A stretch of DNA of 64,000 bases. Origin: Nitrospirillum amazonense (GTDB taxonomy: Bacteria > Pseudomonadota > Alphaproteobacteria > Azospirillales > Azospirillaceae). Of the stretch, positions 42,839-52,682 are shown one piece after another (position 1 is the first letter of the stretch; every line of letters begins with the position of its first letter). A program made the translations under genes and the position numbers. A model generated the notes under the pieces. It saw only the letters and a program-made list of their open reading frames with translations, had not been told where the DNA came from and did no database searches. Where the stretch lies: NCBI RefSeq assembly GCF_007828045.1, contig NZ_VITN01000028.1, forward strand, positions 1-64,000. The letters are read 5' to 3'.

Positions 42839-43098
42839 TTCACAACCCCTGGGTGAAATCTATGCGCGACTCATATCGCGACCTGCGGGCTTTGTCACTA
42901 TAGATATACCTGCATTAATAGTAGGTAAATGGCCAAATTCTGAGGGTTTCTGCGGAAAATGACCGTTTGTGGGCCGCCACCAGTCCGGAAGAAATACTCT
43001 TTTTACGCGTGCGCCGAAGCGGGAGCCACGCGCCCTCTGGAACCACGCCGACACCTAAGGGGTTGAGGGCGCGGGGAAGATTATGGAGAGGAATGGCC

Positions 43099-43599
43099 AT
43101 GCCCAGTGACATCACGCGATCGACGGTCCAGGGGACACCGGTGCATCTGACCACTGTGGAAAGCACGACCACCGAGGTTGTGCGCCACCCCCTTTATCCC
43201 ATGCTGGCCCCCTTCCCCAGTGTCTGCTTCGTCGGCGCCTTCTTCACCGATCTCGCCTACTGGGGCACGGCGGAAATGATGTGGGCGGACTTCTCCGCCT
43301 GGTTGCTGTTCGCCGGCGTGGTGTTGGGCTGTCTGGCCCTGGTCGCCGGCCTGGTGGACCTGGGGCAGCGGCGCTACGTCGTGACCCAGGCGCCCATCTG
43401 GCCGCATGTGCTGGGCAACCTGGTGGCGCTGGGCCTGGCCATCCTGAATTGTTTCGTGCACAGCCGCGACGCCTGGACCTCCGTCGTGCCGCAGGGGCTG
43501 ATCCTGTCGGCCCTGGTGCTGATCGTCGTGCTGACCAGCAACTGGATCGGCTGGTCGGTGCTGGTCTACCGCCGCCGAGTGGTGGAGGTGCGGCCATGA
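43099..43599 (+). CDS. DUF2231-family membrane protein
   Basis: A 166-residue membrane protein with about four helices; HPLYPMLAPFPSVCFVGAFFTDLAYW is the DUF2231 signature. The start at 43099 is chosen because GGAGAGG lies six to eight bases upstream; an ATG at 43093 would be too close to it. Its stop overlaps the start of the sorbosone-dehydrogenase-like gene (ATGA), so they are co-translated; DUF2231 genes often accompany periplasmic PQQ-type enzymes and may act as a membrane partner. Confidence 0.85.
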   Translation: MPSDITRSTVQGTPVHLTTVESTTTEVVRHPLYPMLAPFPSVCFVGAFFTDLAYWGTAEMMWADFSAWLLFAGVVLGCLALVAGLVDLGQRRYVVTQAPIWPHVLGNLVALGLAILNCFVHSRDAWTSVVPQGLILSALVLIVVLTSNWIGWSVLVYRRRVVEVRP

Positions 43600-44915
43600 G
43601 GCGGCATACCCTTCGCCTGCTGGCACTGGCCGGTGCCTTTACCCTAAGCGCTTGCGACGATGGCAGCCAGGGCACGGACCCCAACGCCCAGATCGGCGCC
43701 AACCCCACCCTGCCCAAGCAGCAGCAATACCTGTTGCCGCCCATGAAGGTGGCCAAGGTGGTCGGCTGGAAGGATGGTGAGAAACCGGCCGTGGCCCAGG
43801 GGTTGAAAATCCAGGCCATGGCCACCGGGCTGCACCATCCCCGGTCCCTCACCGTCCTGCCCAATGGCGACGTGCTGGTGGTCGAATCCGTGGCGCCCAA
43901 GGGCGAACCCATCAAGCGCCCTAAGGACCTGATCATGCATTGGGTGGAATCGTTGGCCACGTCCGGCGGTGAAACCAAGGACAGCAACCGCATCACCCTG
44001 TTGCGCGACGCCGATGGCGACGGCGTGCCGGAATCCCAGAGCGTTTTTCTGGACCACCTGAATTCCCCCTTCGGCGTGGCTCTGGTGGGCAACGACCTCT
44101 ATGTGGCCGACACCGACGCCATCATCCGCTACCCCTATACCGAGGGCGACACCCAGATCACGGCGGAGGGCACCACCCTGACGCCCCTGCCCGGCGGCCC
44201 CATCGACCACCATTGGACCAAGAGCCTGGTGGCCAGCCAGGACGGCACCCGCCTCTATGTCGGCGTCGGATCCAACAGCAACATCACCGAGAACGGCATC
44301 GAGGCGGAAAAGAACCGCGCCGCCATCTGGGAGGTGGACCGCGCCACCGGCCGCTGGCGCATCTACGCCGATGGCCTGCGGAACCCCAACGGCCTGAGTT
44401 GGGAACCGCAGACCGGCACCCTGTGGGCGGTGGTGAATGAGCGCGACGAGTTAGGGCCCAATTTGGTGCCGGACTACATGACCTCGGTGAAGGAGGGCGG
44501 ATTCTACGGCTGGCCCTACAGCTATTACGGCCAGAACATCGACCCGCGGGTGAAGCCGCAGCGCCCCGATCTGGTCGCCCGCGCCATCGTGCCGGACTAT
44601 GCCCTCAGTACCCATGTCGCCCCCCTGGGCATGGTCTTTTACACCGGAAGCACCCTGCCCAGCAGTTACCAGGGCGGCGCCTTCGTGGGTGAGCATGGCA
44701 GCTGGAATCGAAAGATTCCAAATGGTTATAAGGTTATTTTCATACCGTTCGGCAACGGCCAGCCCAACGGCCAGCCGGTGGATGTGGTCACCGGTTTCCT
44801 GGATCAGGACGGCAAGGCCCACGGCCGCCCGGTGGGCTTGGCGGTGGATAAGACCGGAGCCCTGCTGATCGCCGACGACGTGGGCAACACGGTCTGGCGG
44901 GTGACGGCGCAATAG
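43596..44915 (+). CDS. PQQ-dependent sugar/sorbosone dehydrogenase-like lipoprotein
   Basis: A 439-residue lipoprotein (lipobox LSAC, Cys about residue 20) with a six-bladed beta-propeller of the GSDH/sorbosone dehydrogenase type: LHHPRSLTVLPNGDVLVVES, LNSPFGVALVGNDLYVADTDAIIRY, DGLRNPNGLSWEPQTGTLWAVVNERDELG, and GEHGSWNR near residue 365. Such enzymes oxidise sugars or aldose-like aldehydes in the periplasm with PQQ. The gene overlaps the DUF2231 gene by 4 bases, and a hairpin follows. Whether it binds PQQ here cannot be decided from sequence alone. Confidence 0.82.
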   Translation: MRRHTLRLLALAGAFTLSACDDGSQGTDPNAQIGANPTLPKQQQYLLPPMKVAKVVGWKDGEKPAVAQGLKIQAMATGLHHPRSLTVLPNGDVLVVESVAPKGEPIKRPKDLIMHWVESLATSGGETKDSNRITLLRDADGDGVPESQSVFLDHLNSPFGVALVGNDLYVADTDAIIRYPYTEGDTQITAEGTTLTPLPGGPIDHHWTKSLVASQDGTRLYVGVGSNSNITENGIEAEKNRAAIWEVDRATGRWRIYADGLRNPNGLSWEPQTGTLWAVVNERDELGPNLVPDYMTSVKEGGFYGWPYSYYGQNIDPRVKPQRPDLVARAIVPDYALSTHVAPLGMVFYTGSTLPSSYQGGAFVGEHGSWNRKIPNGYKVIFIPFGNGQPNGQPVDVVTGFLDQDGKAHGRPVGLAVDKTGALLIADDVGNTVWRVTAQ

Positions 44916-44950
44916 GCTACTGGAAGAACTCCAGTCCCTGGCGTTCGGAT

Positions 44951-44989
44951 AAAAAGAGGGGGACCGGCAGCGGATGGAACCGGTCCCCC
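44951..44989. terminator. Bidirectional terminator between convergent genes
   Basis: GGGGGACCGG (44958-44967) pairs perfectly with CCGGTCCCCC (44980-44989). On the minus strand the stem is followed by TCTTTTTAT, which makes it a good terminator for the TonB receptor gene; the plus-strand side has only a short T/C tract for the dehydrogenase gene. Confidence 0.8.
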
Positions 44990-45043
44990 TTCCCTAACGG
45001 TGCTTATCGCGTCGCCCGCAGGGAACCGCATGAACTCAATGGC

Positions 45044-47476
45044 CTAGAACGACACTTTCACACCGCCGTAGAAGGTGCGCGGCGCGCCCAGGGTCAGGGT
45101 GCGGGCGTCGCTCAACGTGCGGCCCAGGATGTCGCTGGCACCGCCCGTGTCGAAATAGGTGCCGTAACTGGCATAGCGGCGGTCGAACAGGTTGTTGACA
45201 CCGCCGATCAGCTGGATGTTGGACAGGATCTGGTAGGACGTGCGCAGGTCCATGGTCCAATAGGGCGTCAGCTGGGAATTCTGGTTGGCGTCATCACCCA
45301 CCAGGTACTGGCTGCCATAGTACTGCACGGCGCCGCCCACGCTCCACGCGTCGGTCACTGCCACATCGCCGCCCAGCTTCACCTGGTGGCGGGGAATGCC
45401 GGGGATGCGATTGCCGCTGTGCACGGTGATGGTGCCGTTGTCATCCGCCTGCGGGTTGTTGGGCGAGGCCAGCACGCCGTCGAACTGATAGGTGGCATCG
45501 ACGAAGCTGTAGTTCAGGTAGACCTGCCAGCGCTCGGCGGCGAACGTCAGGCCGGCGTCCACGCCCTGGCGACGGGTCCCGGGCACATTGGTGTAATAGC
45601 CGCGGCCCTGGATGGTGCTGGCCAGGGCCACGATGTCGTTGTCGCTGTCGGTGCGGAACAGGCCCACGGTCCAGTCCAGCCGGCCGGAGAGGATGCCCTG
45701 GGTACCGCGGACGCCGGCTTCATAGGTGTCGGCCACCACCTGGCGCAGCGGCGGATCCGCCACCAGGGAATTCTCCAGCAGGCAGGGGCGCAGGGGGTCG
45801 GCGCAGTCCAGCTCCAGCGGCGTGGGCGCGCGGTTGGACTGGGAATAGCCGCCATAGACGCTGACTCCGCCGCCCAGCTGATAGGTCAGGCCGGCCTGCG
45901 GGTTCCAGTGGGTGTAGCGGTTGTCGCCGTTCAGTTCTGGCGCCGCCCCGCCCCGGTCGCGGGTGCCGATGTCAGCCACGTTCAGGCGCAGGCCGGCGGT
46001 CAGCGACAGAGCCGGCGTCAGATCCAGCGTGTCGGTGACATAGGCGCCGTAATAGTCGGTGGTGCCGGACAGCCAGACCGGGGCGTAGCCCAGGTTGCCC
46101 AAGGTGCGGATGATCAATCCGGCCCCTGGGATATCATCGGCGTCGCCGCCTTGGGTTGTCACTGAGAGGTCGGGGTTGATGATGCCCAGCGTGGTGGTGG
46201 CGGTGAAGCGGATGTCGCTGTGGTCGATGCTGCCGCCGGCGGCGAAGCGGTTGCCCAGGCCCATCAGCGGCCGGTCGCTGGTCAGCTGCAGCGACCCGCC
46301 CACGGCGGTGGTGTCGGTGGCGCTGCGGTCCAGGGTGCCGTAGGTGGCATCCCGGTCGAAAGCGACGGTGTGGCCGGCCAGGTCGGTGATGACGAACTGG
46401 TTGCGGAAAGCGGTTGTCTTGCCGCCCGCCGGCGTGCCGAAGGCATCATCCTCCAGGCACAGCTTGCCGCCGTAGGAGGAGCGCGCGCTGCAGCTTTCGA
46501 AATCGCTGTCGTTGCCGTCCACATGCTTCTGCCCGAAATGGCGGCCGTAGACATTGCCCTGCAGAGCCCAGCCAGGGGCAATGTCGATCCTGCCGTTCAG
46601 GGCCAGCATGCCGCTGTCGTTCTTGGTGGTCTGCGGCCAGGTATAGACGGCGGTTTCATCCGCCTGGATCATTTCCAGCGGCGTGGGGCCCACGACGCCC
46701 AGGCTGGACCGCGCGGCGGCGGCGATCAGGTGCACCTCCGCCGTTTCGCCGCGCCAGCCGGCGTCGGCGTAAAAGCGCTCGACGTCGGACGCCGACTGCT
46801 TGCGCCAGCCATCATCCTTCTCCGCCTCCGCCGCCAGGTAGAGGCTGAAGGGCCCCGATTGCCAACCGAACTCGGCGGAGCCCTGGATCCGTCCGTTGCT
46901 GCCGCCCAGCAGCTCGGCGCTCGCTCCCTGGAAGGTGAAGCCGTTCTTCATCTCCAGGGTCACCGCCCCGCCCAGGGCGTTCAGCCCATAAGCCGGGTTG
47001 TTGGTGGCCAAGGTCAGGCGGTCGATCGCCACCTCCGGCGCCAGGTCCCAATTCACCGTGTCGCCGAAGGCCTCGTTCAGGCGCACGCCATTCTGATAGA
47101 CGGCGATGCCCTGAGGCGTGCCCTGCAGGGGCGAAACGGTGAAGCCGTGGTAGCGGACATCCTGGAACAGGGCGTTACCCTGGGTGTCCGACAGCGCCAG
47201 CCCCGGCATCCGCTGGGCCATGCCGTCCAGGATGGACACGGAATGCAGACGGGCCAGGTCGTCCGCCGAAAGGGTGCTGGCGGCGGCCGGTACCTTGTCC
47301 AGCGGCACGTTGGCGCCCGGCAGGGGGGTCACGCCGATGACGATGATGTCGCTCAAGGTCGGCGGGGCGCCATCGGGGGCCGGGTCGGGCTCGGCCGCCC
47401 CGGCCAGGGTGGAAAGGGCCAGGGTGGAACAGGTGGTGCAGAGCAGGGCCAACAAGCCGGCCGGGATGTTTTTCAT
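45044..47476 (-). CDS. TonB-dependent outer-membrane receptor
   Basis: An 810-residue receptor with a signal peptide (ALSTLAGAAEP), a TonB-box-like region DIIVIGVTPLPG, a plug domain (about residues 60-190: GMAQRMPGLALSDTQGN, QGTPQGIAVYQNGVRLNEAFGD) and a barrel ending GVKVSF. The plug lacks the usual LRGPQ motif and reads VAIDRLTLATNNPAYGLNALGGAVTLEMKNG, typical of the Fe-free, sugar/quinoprotein-linked receptor class in proteobacteria. The start at 47476 matches a normal signal peptide; the longer frame to 47584 crosses an operator-like region. It is convergent with the dehydrogenase and divergent from a NarX-like kinase. Confidence 0.88.
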   Translation of the reverse strand: MKNIPAGLLALLCTTCSTLALSTLAGAAEPDPAPDGAPPTLSDIIVIGVTPLPGANVPLDKVPAAASTLSADDLARLHSVSILDGMAQRMPGLALSDTQGNALFQDVRYHGFTVSPLQGTPQGIAVYQNGVRLNEAFGDTVNWDLAPEVAIDRLTLATNNPAYGLNALGGAVTLEMKNGFTFQGASAELLGGSNGRIQGSAEFGWQSGPFSLYLAAEAEKDDGWRKQSASDVERFYADAGWRGETAEVHLIAAAARSSLGVVGPTPLEMIQADETAVYTWPQTTKNDSGMLALNGRIDIAPGWALQGNVYGRHFGQKHVDGNDSDFESCSARSSYGGKLCLEDDAFGTPAGGKTTAFRNQFVITDLAGHTVAFDRDATYGTLDRSATDTTAVGGSLQLTSDRPLMGLGNRFAAGGSIDHSDIRFTATTTLGIINPDLSVTTQGGDADDIPGAGLIIRTLGNLGYAPVWLSGTTDYYGAYVTDTLDLTPALSLTAGLRLNVADIGTRDRGGAAPELNGDNRYTHWNPQAGLTYQLGGGVSVYGGYSQSNRAPTPLELDCADPLRPCLLENSLVADPPLRQVVADTYEAGVRGTQGILSGRLDWTVGLFRTDSDNDIVALASTIQGRGYYTNVPGTRRQGVDAGLTFAAERWQVYLNYSFVDATYQFDGVLASPNNPQADDNGTITVHSGNRIPGIPRHQVKLGGDVAVTDAWSVGGAVQYYGSQYLVGDDANQNSQLTPYWTMDLRTSYQILSNIQLIGGVNNLFDRRYASYGTYFDTGGASDILGRTLSDARTLTLGAPRTFYGGVKVSF

Positions 47477-47549
47477 TATCAGGGCGCACCGGTGGGATGG
47501 AGCTGACCTTAGGCTAGCCCCGAGGGCCCCGGCCCGGCCATAGGCCCCC

Positions 47550-47579
47550 TTCCCGATTTTTCCGGGAAAAATTCCCGAT
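47550..47579. promoter_or_regulatory. Operator-like composite repeat between TonB receptor and NarX-like kinase
   Basis: TTCCCGAT occurs twice in direct orientation (47550-47557 and 47572-47579, 22 bases apart, two helical turns). Between them lies the palindrome TTTTTCC-G-GGAAAAA (47557-47571). The block is 74 bases upstream of the receptor start and 107 bases upstream of the kinase start. It may bind the LuxR-type response regulator encoded downstream of the kinase. Confidence 0.5.
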
Positions 47580-47685
47580 ATCACAGCGGTTGTTGCACCT
47601 GCCCCCCAAGCGCCTGTTAGATAGGGGCGGGAGGCGCCGTCCGAAGGAGGGCGGCCACATTACCGGCCACTGGGGAACCAACCTC

Positions 47686-49068
47686 ATGTCGCTACGCATC
47701 CGCCTGGTTCTGAGCATCGCCCTGTTGTTGCTGGTCAGCCTGGCCACCGGCGGGGCCGCCGCCTGGCTGCGGGCGGAGCGGTCCGTGCGCACTGAGATGG
47801 AGGCGGCCCTGTCTGTTGGCCAGCATACGGTCGGCAGCGCGCTGGCCCACCTGGCCGGCCGACCGGCGCCGCAGGACCGCAGTGACGAGGATATCACCGT
47901 CCTGCTGACGCGGCTGGTTGGCGCCTTCAACGGCGACCGTCACCTAAGGGTCAGCCTGCGCCAGCCGGGCGGCGGGGTGGTAGCCAGTTCCCGCTTGGCC
48001 GTGCCCGACCATCCGGCCCCCGCTTGGTTCGTGCGGTCGCTGGACGTGCCGCAACTGAGCGCCGAGGTGCCCCTGCCCGGCTTCTCCGGCCAGGGCCTGT
48101 GGCTGCGCCTGGAAACCGATCCCTCGGGCGAGGTGTCGGAAGTGTGGGGCGAACTGGGCGACGACGCCGTCATGATGCTGCTGTTCAGCGCGCTTGCCCT
48201 GCCCATGGTCTATTGGACGCTGGGCCGGGCCCTGCGCTCCGTCGACCGGTTGTCCAAGGCCTTCGCCCAGGTGGCGGAAACCGGCATGGAGACGGCGCGG
48301 CCGGTAGCGGAGGCGGGCCCGCCAGAGCTGCGCCGCCTGGCCGTGGGCTTCAACCGCATGATCGAGCGCCTGGCGGCGGCGGAGGCGCGCAACCGCCGCC
48401 TGCACGAACAACTGCAGACCATCCAGGAGGAGGAGCGCGCGGAGCTCGCCCGCGACCTGCATGACGAGGTCGGCCCCTACCTCTTCGCCATCAATGTCGA
48501 TGTCACCGCCTTGATGGCCGCGGCGGAACGGGCGGGTGACGTCGCGATGCGCGACCAGGCCCGCTCCGCCCGCGAGGCGGTGACCCATGTGCAGCAGGAG
48601 GTGAAGGCCATCCTGGCCCGCCTGCGCCCGCCCGGCCTCAGCGACCTTGGCCTGGGGCCGGCGCTGGAGAACCTGGCGGCCTTCTGGCGCGCGCGCCGGC
48701 CGGACGTGGCCATCGCTGTCACCGTGGCGCCTGGCCCGCACCTGAGTGAGTTGGGGGACACCGCGATTTACCGGGTGGTGCAGGAAAGCCTGAGCAATGC
48801 CATCCGCCACGGCCGGCCCCGGGCCGTCAGCGTTGGCGTGGCGTCGTCAGCCGGTGGCGTCACCATCGACATCACGGATGACGGCGATGGACTGCCGGCG
48901 GACGCGCCGCCCAGCACAGGCTATGGCCTGCGCGGCATGGCGGAACGGGTGGCGGCCCTGGGCGGCAGCCTGACGGTGGGCAACCGGCCAGAGGGGGGCG
49001 TGCGTGTCCACGCCGTGCTGCCTTCGGCCGCCGGCATAGCCGCGTTGGCGACCTCGGAAGCGGCGTGA
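47686..49068 (+). CDS. NarX-type sensor histidine kinase (HisKA_3)
   Basis: A 460-residue membrane kinase with two helices (about 7-27 and 163-183) bracketing a periplasmic domain, a HAMP segment, then HisKA_3 with the phosphorylated His in ELARDLHDEVGPYLFAI (near residue 263) and an HATPase domain (VVQESLSNAIRHGRP; ITDDGDGLP; GYGLRGMAERVAALGG). It lies 16 bases upstream of its LuxR-type response regulator. The ligand is unknown; the divergent TonB receptor is a plausible target of the pair. Confidence 0.9.
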   Translation: MSLRIRLVLSIALLLLVSLATGGAAAWLRAERSVRTEMEAALSVGQHTVGSALAHLAGRPAPQDRSDEDITVLLTRLVGAFNGDRHLRVSLRQPGGGVVASSRLAVPDHPAPAWFVRSLDVPQLSAEVPLPGFSGQGLWLRLETDPSGEVSEVWGELGDDAVMMLLFSALALPMVYWTLGRALRSVDRLSKAFAQVAETGMETARPVAEAGPPELRRLAVGFNRMIERLAAAEARNRRLHEQLQTIQEEERAELARDLHDEVGPYLFAINVDVTALMAAAERAGDVAMRDQARSAREAVTHVQQEVKAILARLRPPGLSDLGLGPALENLAAFWRARRPDVAIAVTVAPGPHLSELGDTAIYRVVQESLSNAIRHGRPRAVSVGVASSAGGVTIDITDDGDGLPADAPPSTGYGLRGMAERVAALGGSLTVGNRPEGGVRVHAVLPSAAGIAALATSEAA

Positions 49069-49084
49069 TCAGGATGACGGCCCC

Positions 49085-49702
49085 ATGAAGCTCTTGCTTG
49101 TCGACGACCATGCCATCGTGCGTTCCGGCCTGCGCCGTCTGCTGGCCCCCCTGCCCGGCGTCGCCATCGCCGAGGCCCCCACCGGCCGCGACGCCCTGGC
49201 CCGCTATCGCGAGGACCGGCCGGACATCGTGCTGCTGGACCTGAACCTGCCCGGCGTGGGCGGGCTGGAGCTGTTGCAGCGGCTGCTGATCGAGGATCCC
49301 ACCGCTTGCGTCCTGGTGTTCAGCATGCATGCCGAGGCGCTATACGCCTCGCGCGCGCTGGCGGCCGGCGCCAAGGGGTACATGAGCAAGAATGCCGACC
49401 CGGAGGAACTGCTGGCCGCCATCCGCCGCCTGGCCGAGGGTGGCCGCTATGTGGAGAACGAGATCGCCCAGGAACTGGCGGTGCACGGCATGCCCGCCAG
49501 CCATCCGGCCCAGCGCCTGACGGAACGCGACCTGGAAATCCTCCGCCTGCTGGGCGAAGGCCGGGCGCTGGCGGAAATCGCCAGCGAGTTGGGCGTGGGC
49601 TACAAGACCATCGCCAACACCTGCACCGCCATCAAGGCCAAGCTGGGCGTTGCCCGCACCGCCGACCTGATCCGCCTGTCCATTGAAATGGGGGTGAGCT
49701 GA
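49085..49702 (+). CDS. LuxR/NarL-type response regulator
   Basis: A 205-residue regulator with a receiver domain (LLVDDHAIVRSGL; phosphorylation Asp in IVLLDLNLPG about residue 54; Lys in GYMSKNA about residue 101) and a C-terminal LuxR helix-turn-helix (RLTERDLEILRLLGEGRALAEIASELGVGYKTIANTCTAIKAKLGV). It forms a two-component pair with the kinase upstream. Confidence 0.92.
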   Translation: MKLLLVDDHAIVRSGLRRLLAPLPGVAIAEAPTGRDALARYREDRPDIVLLDLNLPGVGGLELLQRLLIEDPTACVLVFSMHAEALYASRALAAGAKGYMSKNADPEELLAAIRRLAEGGRYVENEIAQELAVHGMPASHPAQRLTERDLEILRLLGEGRALAEIASELGVGYKTIANTCTAIKAKLGVARTADLIRLSIEMGVS

Positions 49703-49758
49703 CCGGCCCGCTCGCGCGTATGCTGAACCGGATGCAAACGACGGAAGGGGGCGTTGAG

Positions 49759-50199
49759 ATGTTGACGGGACGACAGGCCGCTATTCTGGTCCTGCTGGGG
49801 GGCATATTCTGGCTGTCGGCGCTGGCCTACCTGCGCGGCCTGCCCCAGCTTCTGACCGCCCCCTTCTGGAATCCGCTGAACTTCGCCAGCACCGTCTCGG
49901 TCGCCTGGACCTCCGTATATCTCATCCGGCGGCTGGCGGGATTGGCACAAGAACAGCTGATGGCGGGCGTGGGGCTGGTGGGCGCCGTGGTCATGGTGGC
50001 CGACGGCCTGGTGCTGAACTGGTTCCCACGGGTTTATGGGCCCAACGACACCGTCAGCCGCCTGGCCGGCGCCTGGTTGCTCTGGGGCTATGGCTTCAGC
50101 TTGGCGGCGGCCCTGCTCATGGCGCGGACCGCGAGGGGGGCCGCCATGTCCGGCGACAGCCCCCCTTCCCAGCCCCGTGCTGCCGTCACGCCGCCTTGA
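49759..50199 (+). CDS. Hypothetical four-helix membrane protein (DUF5367-like)
   Basis: A 146-residue protein with four hydrophobic helices separated by short loops, and a Pro/Ser-rich cytoplasmic tail. The layout resembles DUF5367-type small membrane proteins; function unknown. The start at 49759 has a purine-rich stretch (GGAAGGGGG) about 11 bases upstream; an ATG at 49720 in the same frame is an alternative. It lies downstream of the NarL-like regulator and may be co-transcribed. Its end overlaps the convergent chemoreceptor gene by 14 bases. Confidence 0.65.
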   Translation: MLTGRQAAILVLLGGIFWLSALAYLRGLPQLLTAPFWNPLNFASTVSVAWTSVYLIRRLAGLAQEQLMAGVGLVGAVVMVADGLVLNWFPRVYGPNDTVSRLAGAWLLWGYGFSLAAALLMARTARGAAMSGDSPPSQPRAAVTPP

Positions 50200-52258
50200 T
50201 GGTGGCGACGAAGCCACTGACCACCGAGCGCAGGGTATCGGCCTCGCGGCCCAGCACGTCGGAGGAGCTGAGCACGCTGCGCGCGGCGCTGCCCGTCTCA
50301 TCGGCGGCGGTGCGCACGCCGGTGATGTTGGACGACACCTCCTGCGTGCCGACGCTGGCCTGCTGAACGTTGCGGGCGATTTCCCGGGTGGCGGCGCCCT
50401 GCTCCTCCACGGCCGAGGCGACGCCGGTGGTGATCTGGCTCATGCTGGCGATGGTGGCGGTGATGCCGTCGATGGCGGCGGCGGCGCGCGCCGTCTCCTC
50501 CTGGATGGCGCCCACCTGGGCCTGGATCTCCTCCGTCGCCTTGGCCGTCTGGTTGGCCAGGGCCTTGACCTCGCTGGCGACGACGGCGAAGCCCTTGCCG
50601 GCTTCACCGGCCCGCGCCGCCTCAATGGTGGCGTTCAGGGCCAACAGGTTGGTCTGGCTGGCGATGTCGGTGATCAGCTTCACCACGTCGCCGATGCGCT
50701 GAGCCGCGCCGACCAAGCCGTCGATTGAGTGCTTGGTGGTCGATGCCTCACGCACCGCCGCCTCGGATGTGGTGGTGGCGCCCACCATCTGGCGGGCGAT
50801 CTCGCCGATGGACTGGTTCAGTTCCTCGGCCGCCGCCGCCACCGTCTGCACATTGGCGGAGGTCTCCTCGGCGGCGCCGGCCACGGTGTTGGACAGGCTG
50901 ATGGTGTCGCCGGCCGAGAGGGTCAGGCTGTCCGCCGCCCCGCGCAGCGATCGTTCGGCCCCGGAGAAACCCTCCACCACCTGGTCGATGGAGGTGGCGA
51001 AATCCCGCGTCGCCGCCTCCAGACGCAGGCGGCGCTGTTCCTTGGCGGCCTCCTCCTCCCGCTGGCGATCAGCCAGGATGTCGGCCTCCTTGGCATTCAC
51101 CCGCAAGGTCGAGATGGCGCCCGCCATCTCCCCGATCTCATCGCGGCGTTCCGTCAGGGGGACGGCCAGGTCATGGTCGCCGCGGGCGATCTTCATCACC
51201 ACCTGCGTCAACACCGACAGCGGGCCGGTGACCCGGCGGCCGACCAGCCAGACGATGCCGCCCAGCACGCCGCCGGCGGCCAGCAGCAGCAGGGCGACCA
51301 GCAGCAGGGCCCGGCTGGCGCTGGCATGCTGCTCGTCGGCCAGGCGTGTCGCCTCGGCGATGGCGGCGTCGCGGATGCCCAGGATGCCGGCCAGCTGGGG
51401 CACGCTGGTCTTGCGGTATTCCGTGACATCAAGGGGATAGGGCGTGCCGGCGGCGCTGGCCTCCAGCACCTTGGCGCGCATGGCGCCGAAGACGCCCTTA
51501 TAGCCCTGGCGCGCCACCTCCGCCGCCTTCACCAGGCTGTCGGGCGTGCCGGCCAGGGCCAGTTGGCCGTCCAGCCGCCCTTCCAGGTCATCCAGATGCC
51601 CCTGCATGACCTGAACGTCGCGCGTGGTCTGCGGGCTCATGGGCTTGCCGCTGTTCAGCGCCTGCAACAGCATGGAGGACTGGCGACCGGCATAGTCGCG
51701 GTAGGACCAGGCCATCACGGCGATGTTGGCATAATGCCCCGCCTCCGGCGCGCGCTGCAGCAGCGACCGGCCGGTGGCGTTCAGTTCGGCGCCAAGGTCC
51801 GCCATGACGGCGAACATACCCTTGACATAGGTGTCGACCTCGCCCGCCGGACGGTCCGCCACCGGCTTGGCCACCAGGGCGTCGACGATGCCGCGCTGGG
51901 TGGCCAGCCGGCCGTCTAACGTCGACATGACCGCCTTCAGGCTGTCCTTGGTATCGAAATCCTCGGTGGCCAGCAGATCGGCCAGGGCCTTGCGCACGGC
52001 ATCGGACTTGGCGCGCTGCTCCTTCATCGGCACCAGCGTCGCCGGGTCGGCGCTGCCCAGCGCCACCAGCGTGGGGCCGCGCTCGACCGCCAGGTTCTCC
52101 GTCATGCGGGTCAGCGCCGCCATGACGCGGGCCAGGCCCTGGGCATCCGCCGCCGCGGCCGCCACCCGCCATTGCTCCACCGCCACCACGGCGCCCAGCA
52201 CCAGCATCAGGACAGCGACGCCGCCCAGGCATGATGCGATCAACTTGCGTATGGTCAT
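50186..52258 (-). CDS. Methyl-accepting chemotaxis protein
   Basis: A 690-residue chemoreceptor. The N-terminal helix (residues about 10-30) and second helix (about 320-345) flank a large helical periplasmic domain, followed by a HAMP domain ([41 protein letters not shown]) and the signalling hairpin with the tip region [50 protein letters not shown]. The sensor is rich in Ala, Asp and Arg; a nit-type (nitrate/nitrite-sensing) domain is possible but not certain. No CheB/CheR pentapeptide is at the C-terminus. GGAG precedes the ATG. No che genes are next to it. Confidence 0.92.
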   Translation of the reverse strand: MTIRKLIASCLGGVAVLMLVLGAVVAVEQWRVAAAAADAQGLARVMAALTRMTENLAVERGPTLVALGSADPATLVPMKEQRAKSDAVRKALADLLATEDFDTKDSLKAVMSTLDGRLATQRGIVDALVAKPVADRPAGEVDTYVKGMFAVMADLGAELNATGRSLLQRAPEAGHYANIAVMAWSYRDYAGRQSSMLLQALNSGKPMSPQTTRDVQVMQGHLDDLEGRLDGQLALAGTPDSLVKAAEVARQGYKGVFGAMRAKVLEASAAGTPYPLDVTEYRKTSVPQLAGILGIRDAAIAEATRLADEQHASASRALLLVALLLLAAGGVLGGIVWLVGRRVTGPLSVLTQVVMKIARGDHDLAVPLTERRDEIGEMAGAISTLRVNAKEADILADRQREEEAAKEQRRLRLEAATRDFATSIDQVVEGFSGAERSLRGAADSLTLSAGDTISLSNTVAGAAEETSANVQTVAAAAEELNQSIGEIARQMVGATTTSEAAVREASTTKHSIDGLVGAAQRIGDVVKLITDIASQTNLLALNATIEAARAGEAGKGFAVVASEVKALANQTAKATEEIQAQVGAIQEETARAAAAIDGITATIASMSQITTGVASAVEEQGAATREIARNVQQASVGTQEVSSNITGVRTAADETGSAARSVLSSSDVLGREADTLRSVVSGFVATIKAA

Positions 52259-52682
52259 CGGACGTCTCCCCTCACGGTCCTAGGGGCGGCCGGTCCCGCA
52301 CCCGACGAAACCGCGCCCCACACCACGGCCGCCATCCCGCAATGGCTAGCCGTAATGGTTAATCCCTGGCGTGAGAATTAGGACAAATCCTTCAACAAAC
52401 GGTTAAGGGGCGACGGCGCCGGGCAGGATGGCGAGCAGGATGGTCCGCGCCTGCGCAGCGCCAGGGCGGTGCACATCAGGCCCGCGGGCACCTCCCCATG
52501 GTTTCGTGGCCCAGCACGTCGCCACTTTCCATGAGGGGATGATGCCGTCGCGCAGATGCACGTCCCGCGCCGCAAATGGCACAGGCCGTCACCTTGATGG
52601 TGCGGGATCAATCCGGTCGGAACGGCGGGGTTCCGCTTATGGCTCATGGCGCGAAATTTCCCCGGGGCGGAGCCGGCCGCGG
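52259..52682. other. Intergenic region without convincing gene
   Basis: The 424 bases between the chemoreceptor and the small response regulator contain a short AT-richer part (52340-52400) that may hold the chemoreceptor promoter. A 102-residue minus-strand frame (52378-52686) has no ribosome-binding site or recognisable sequence. I see nothing else in it. Confidence 0.5.
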
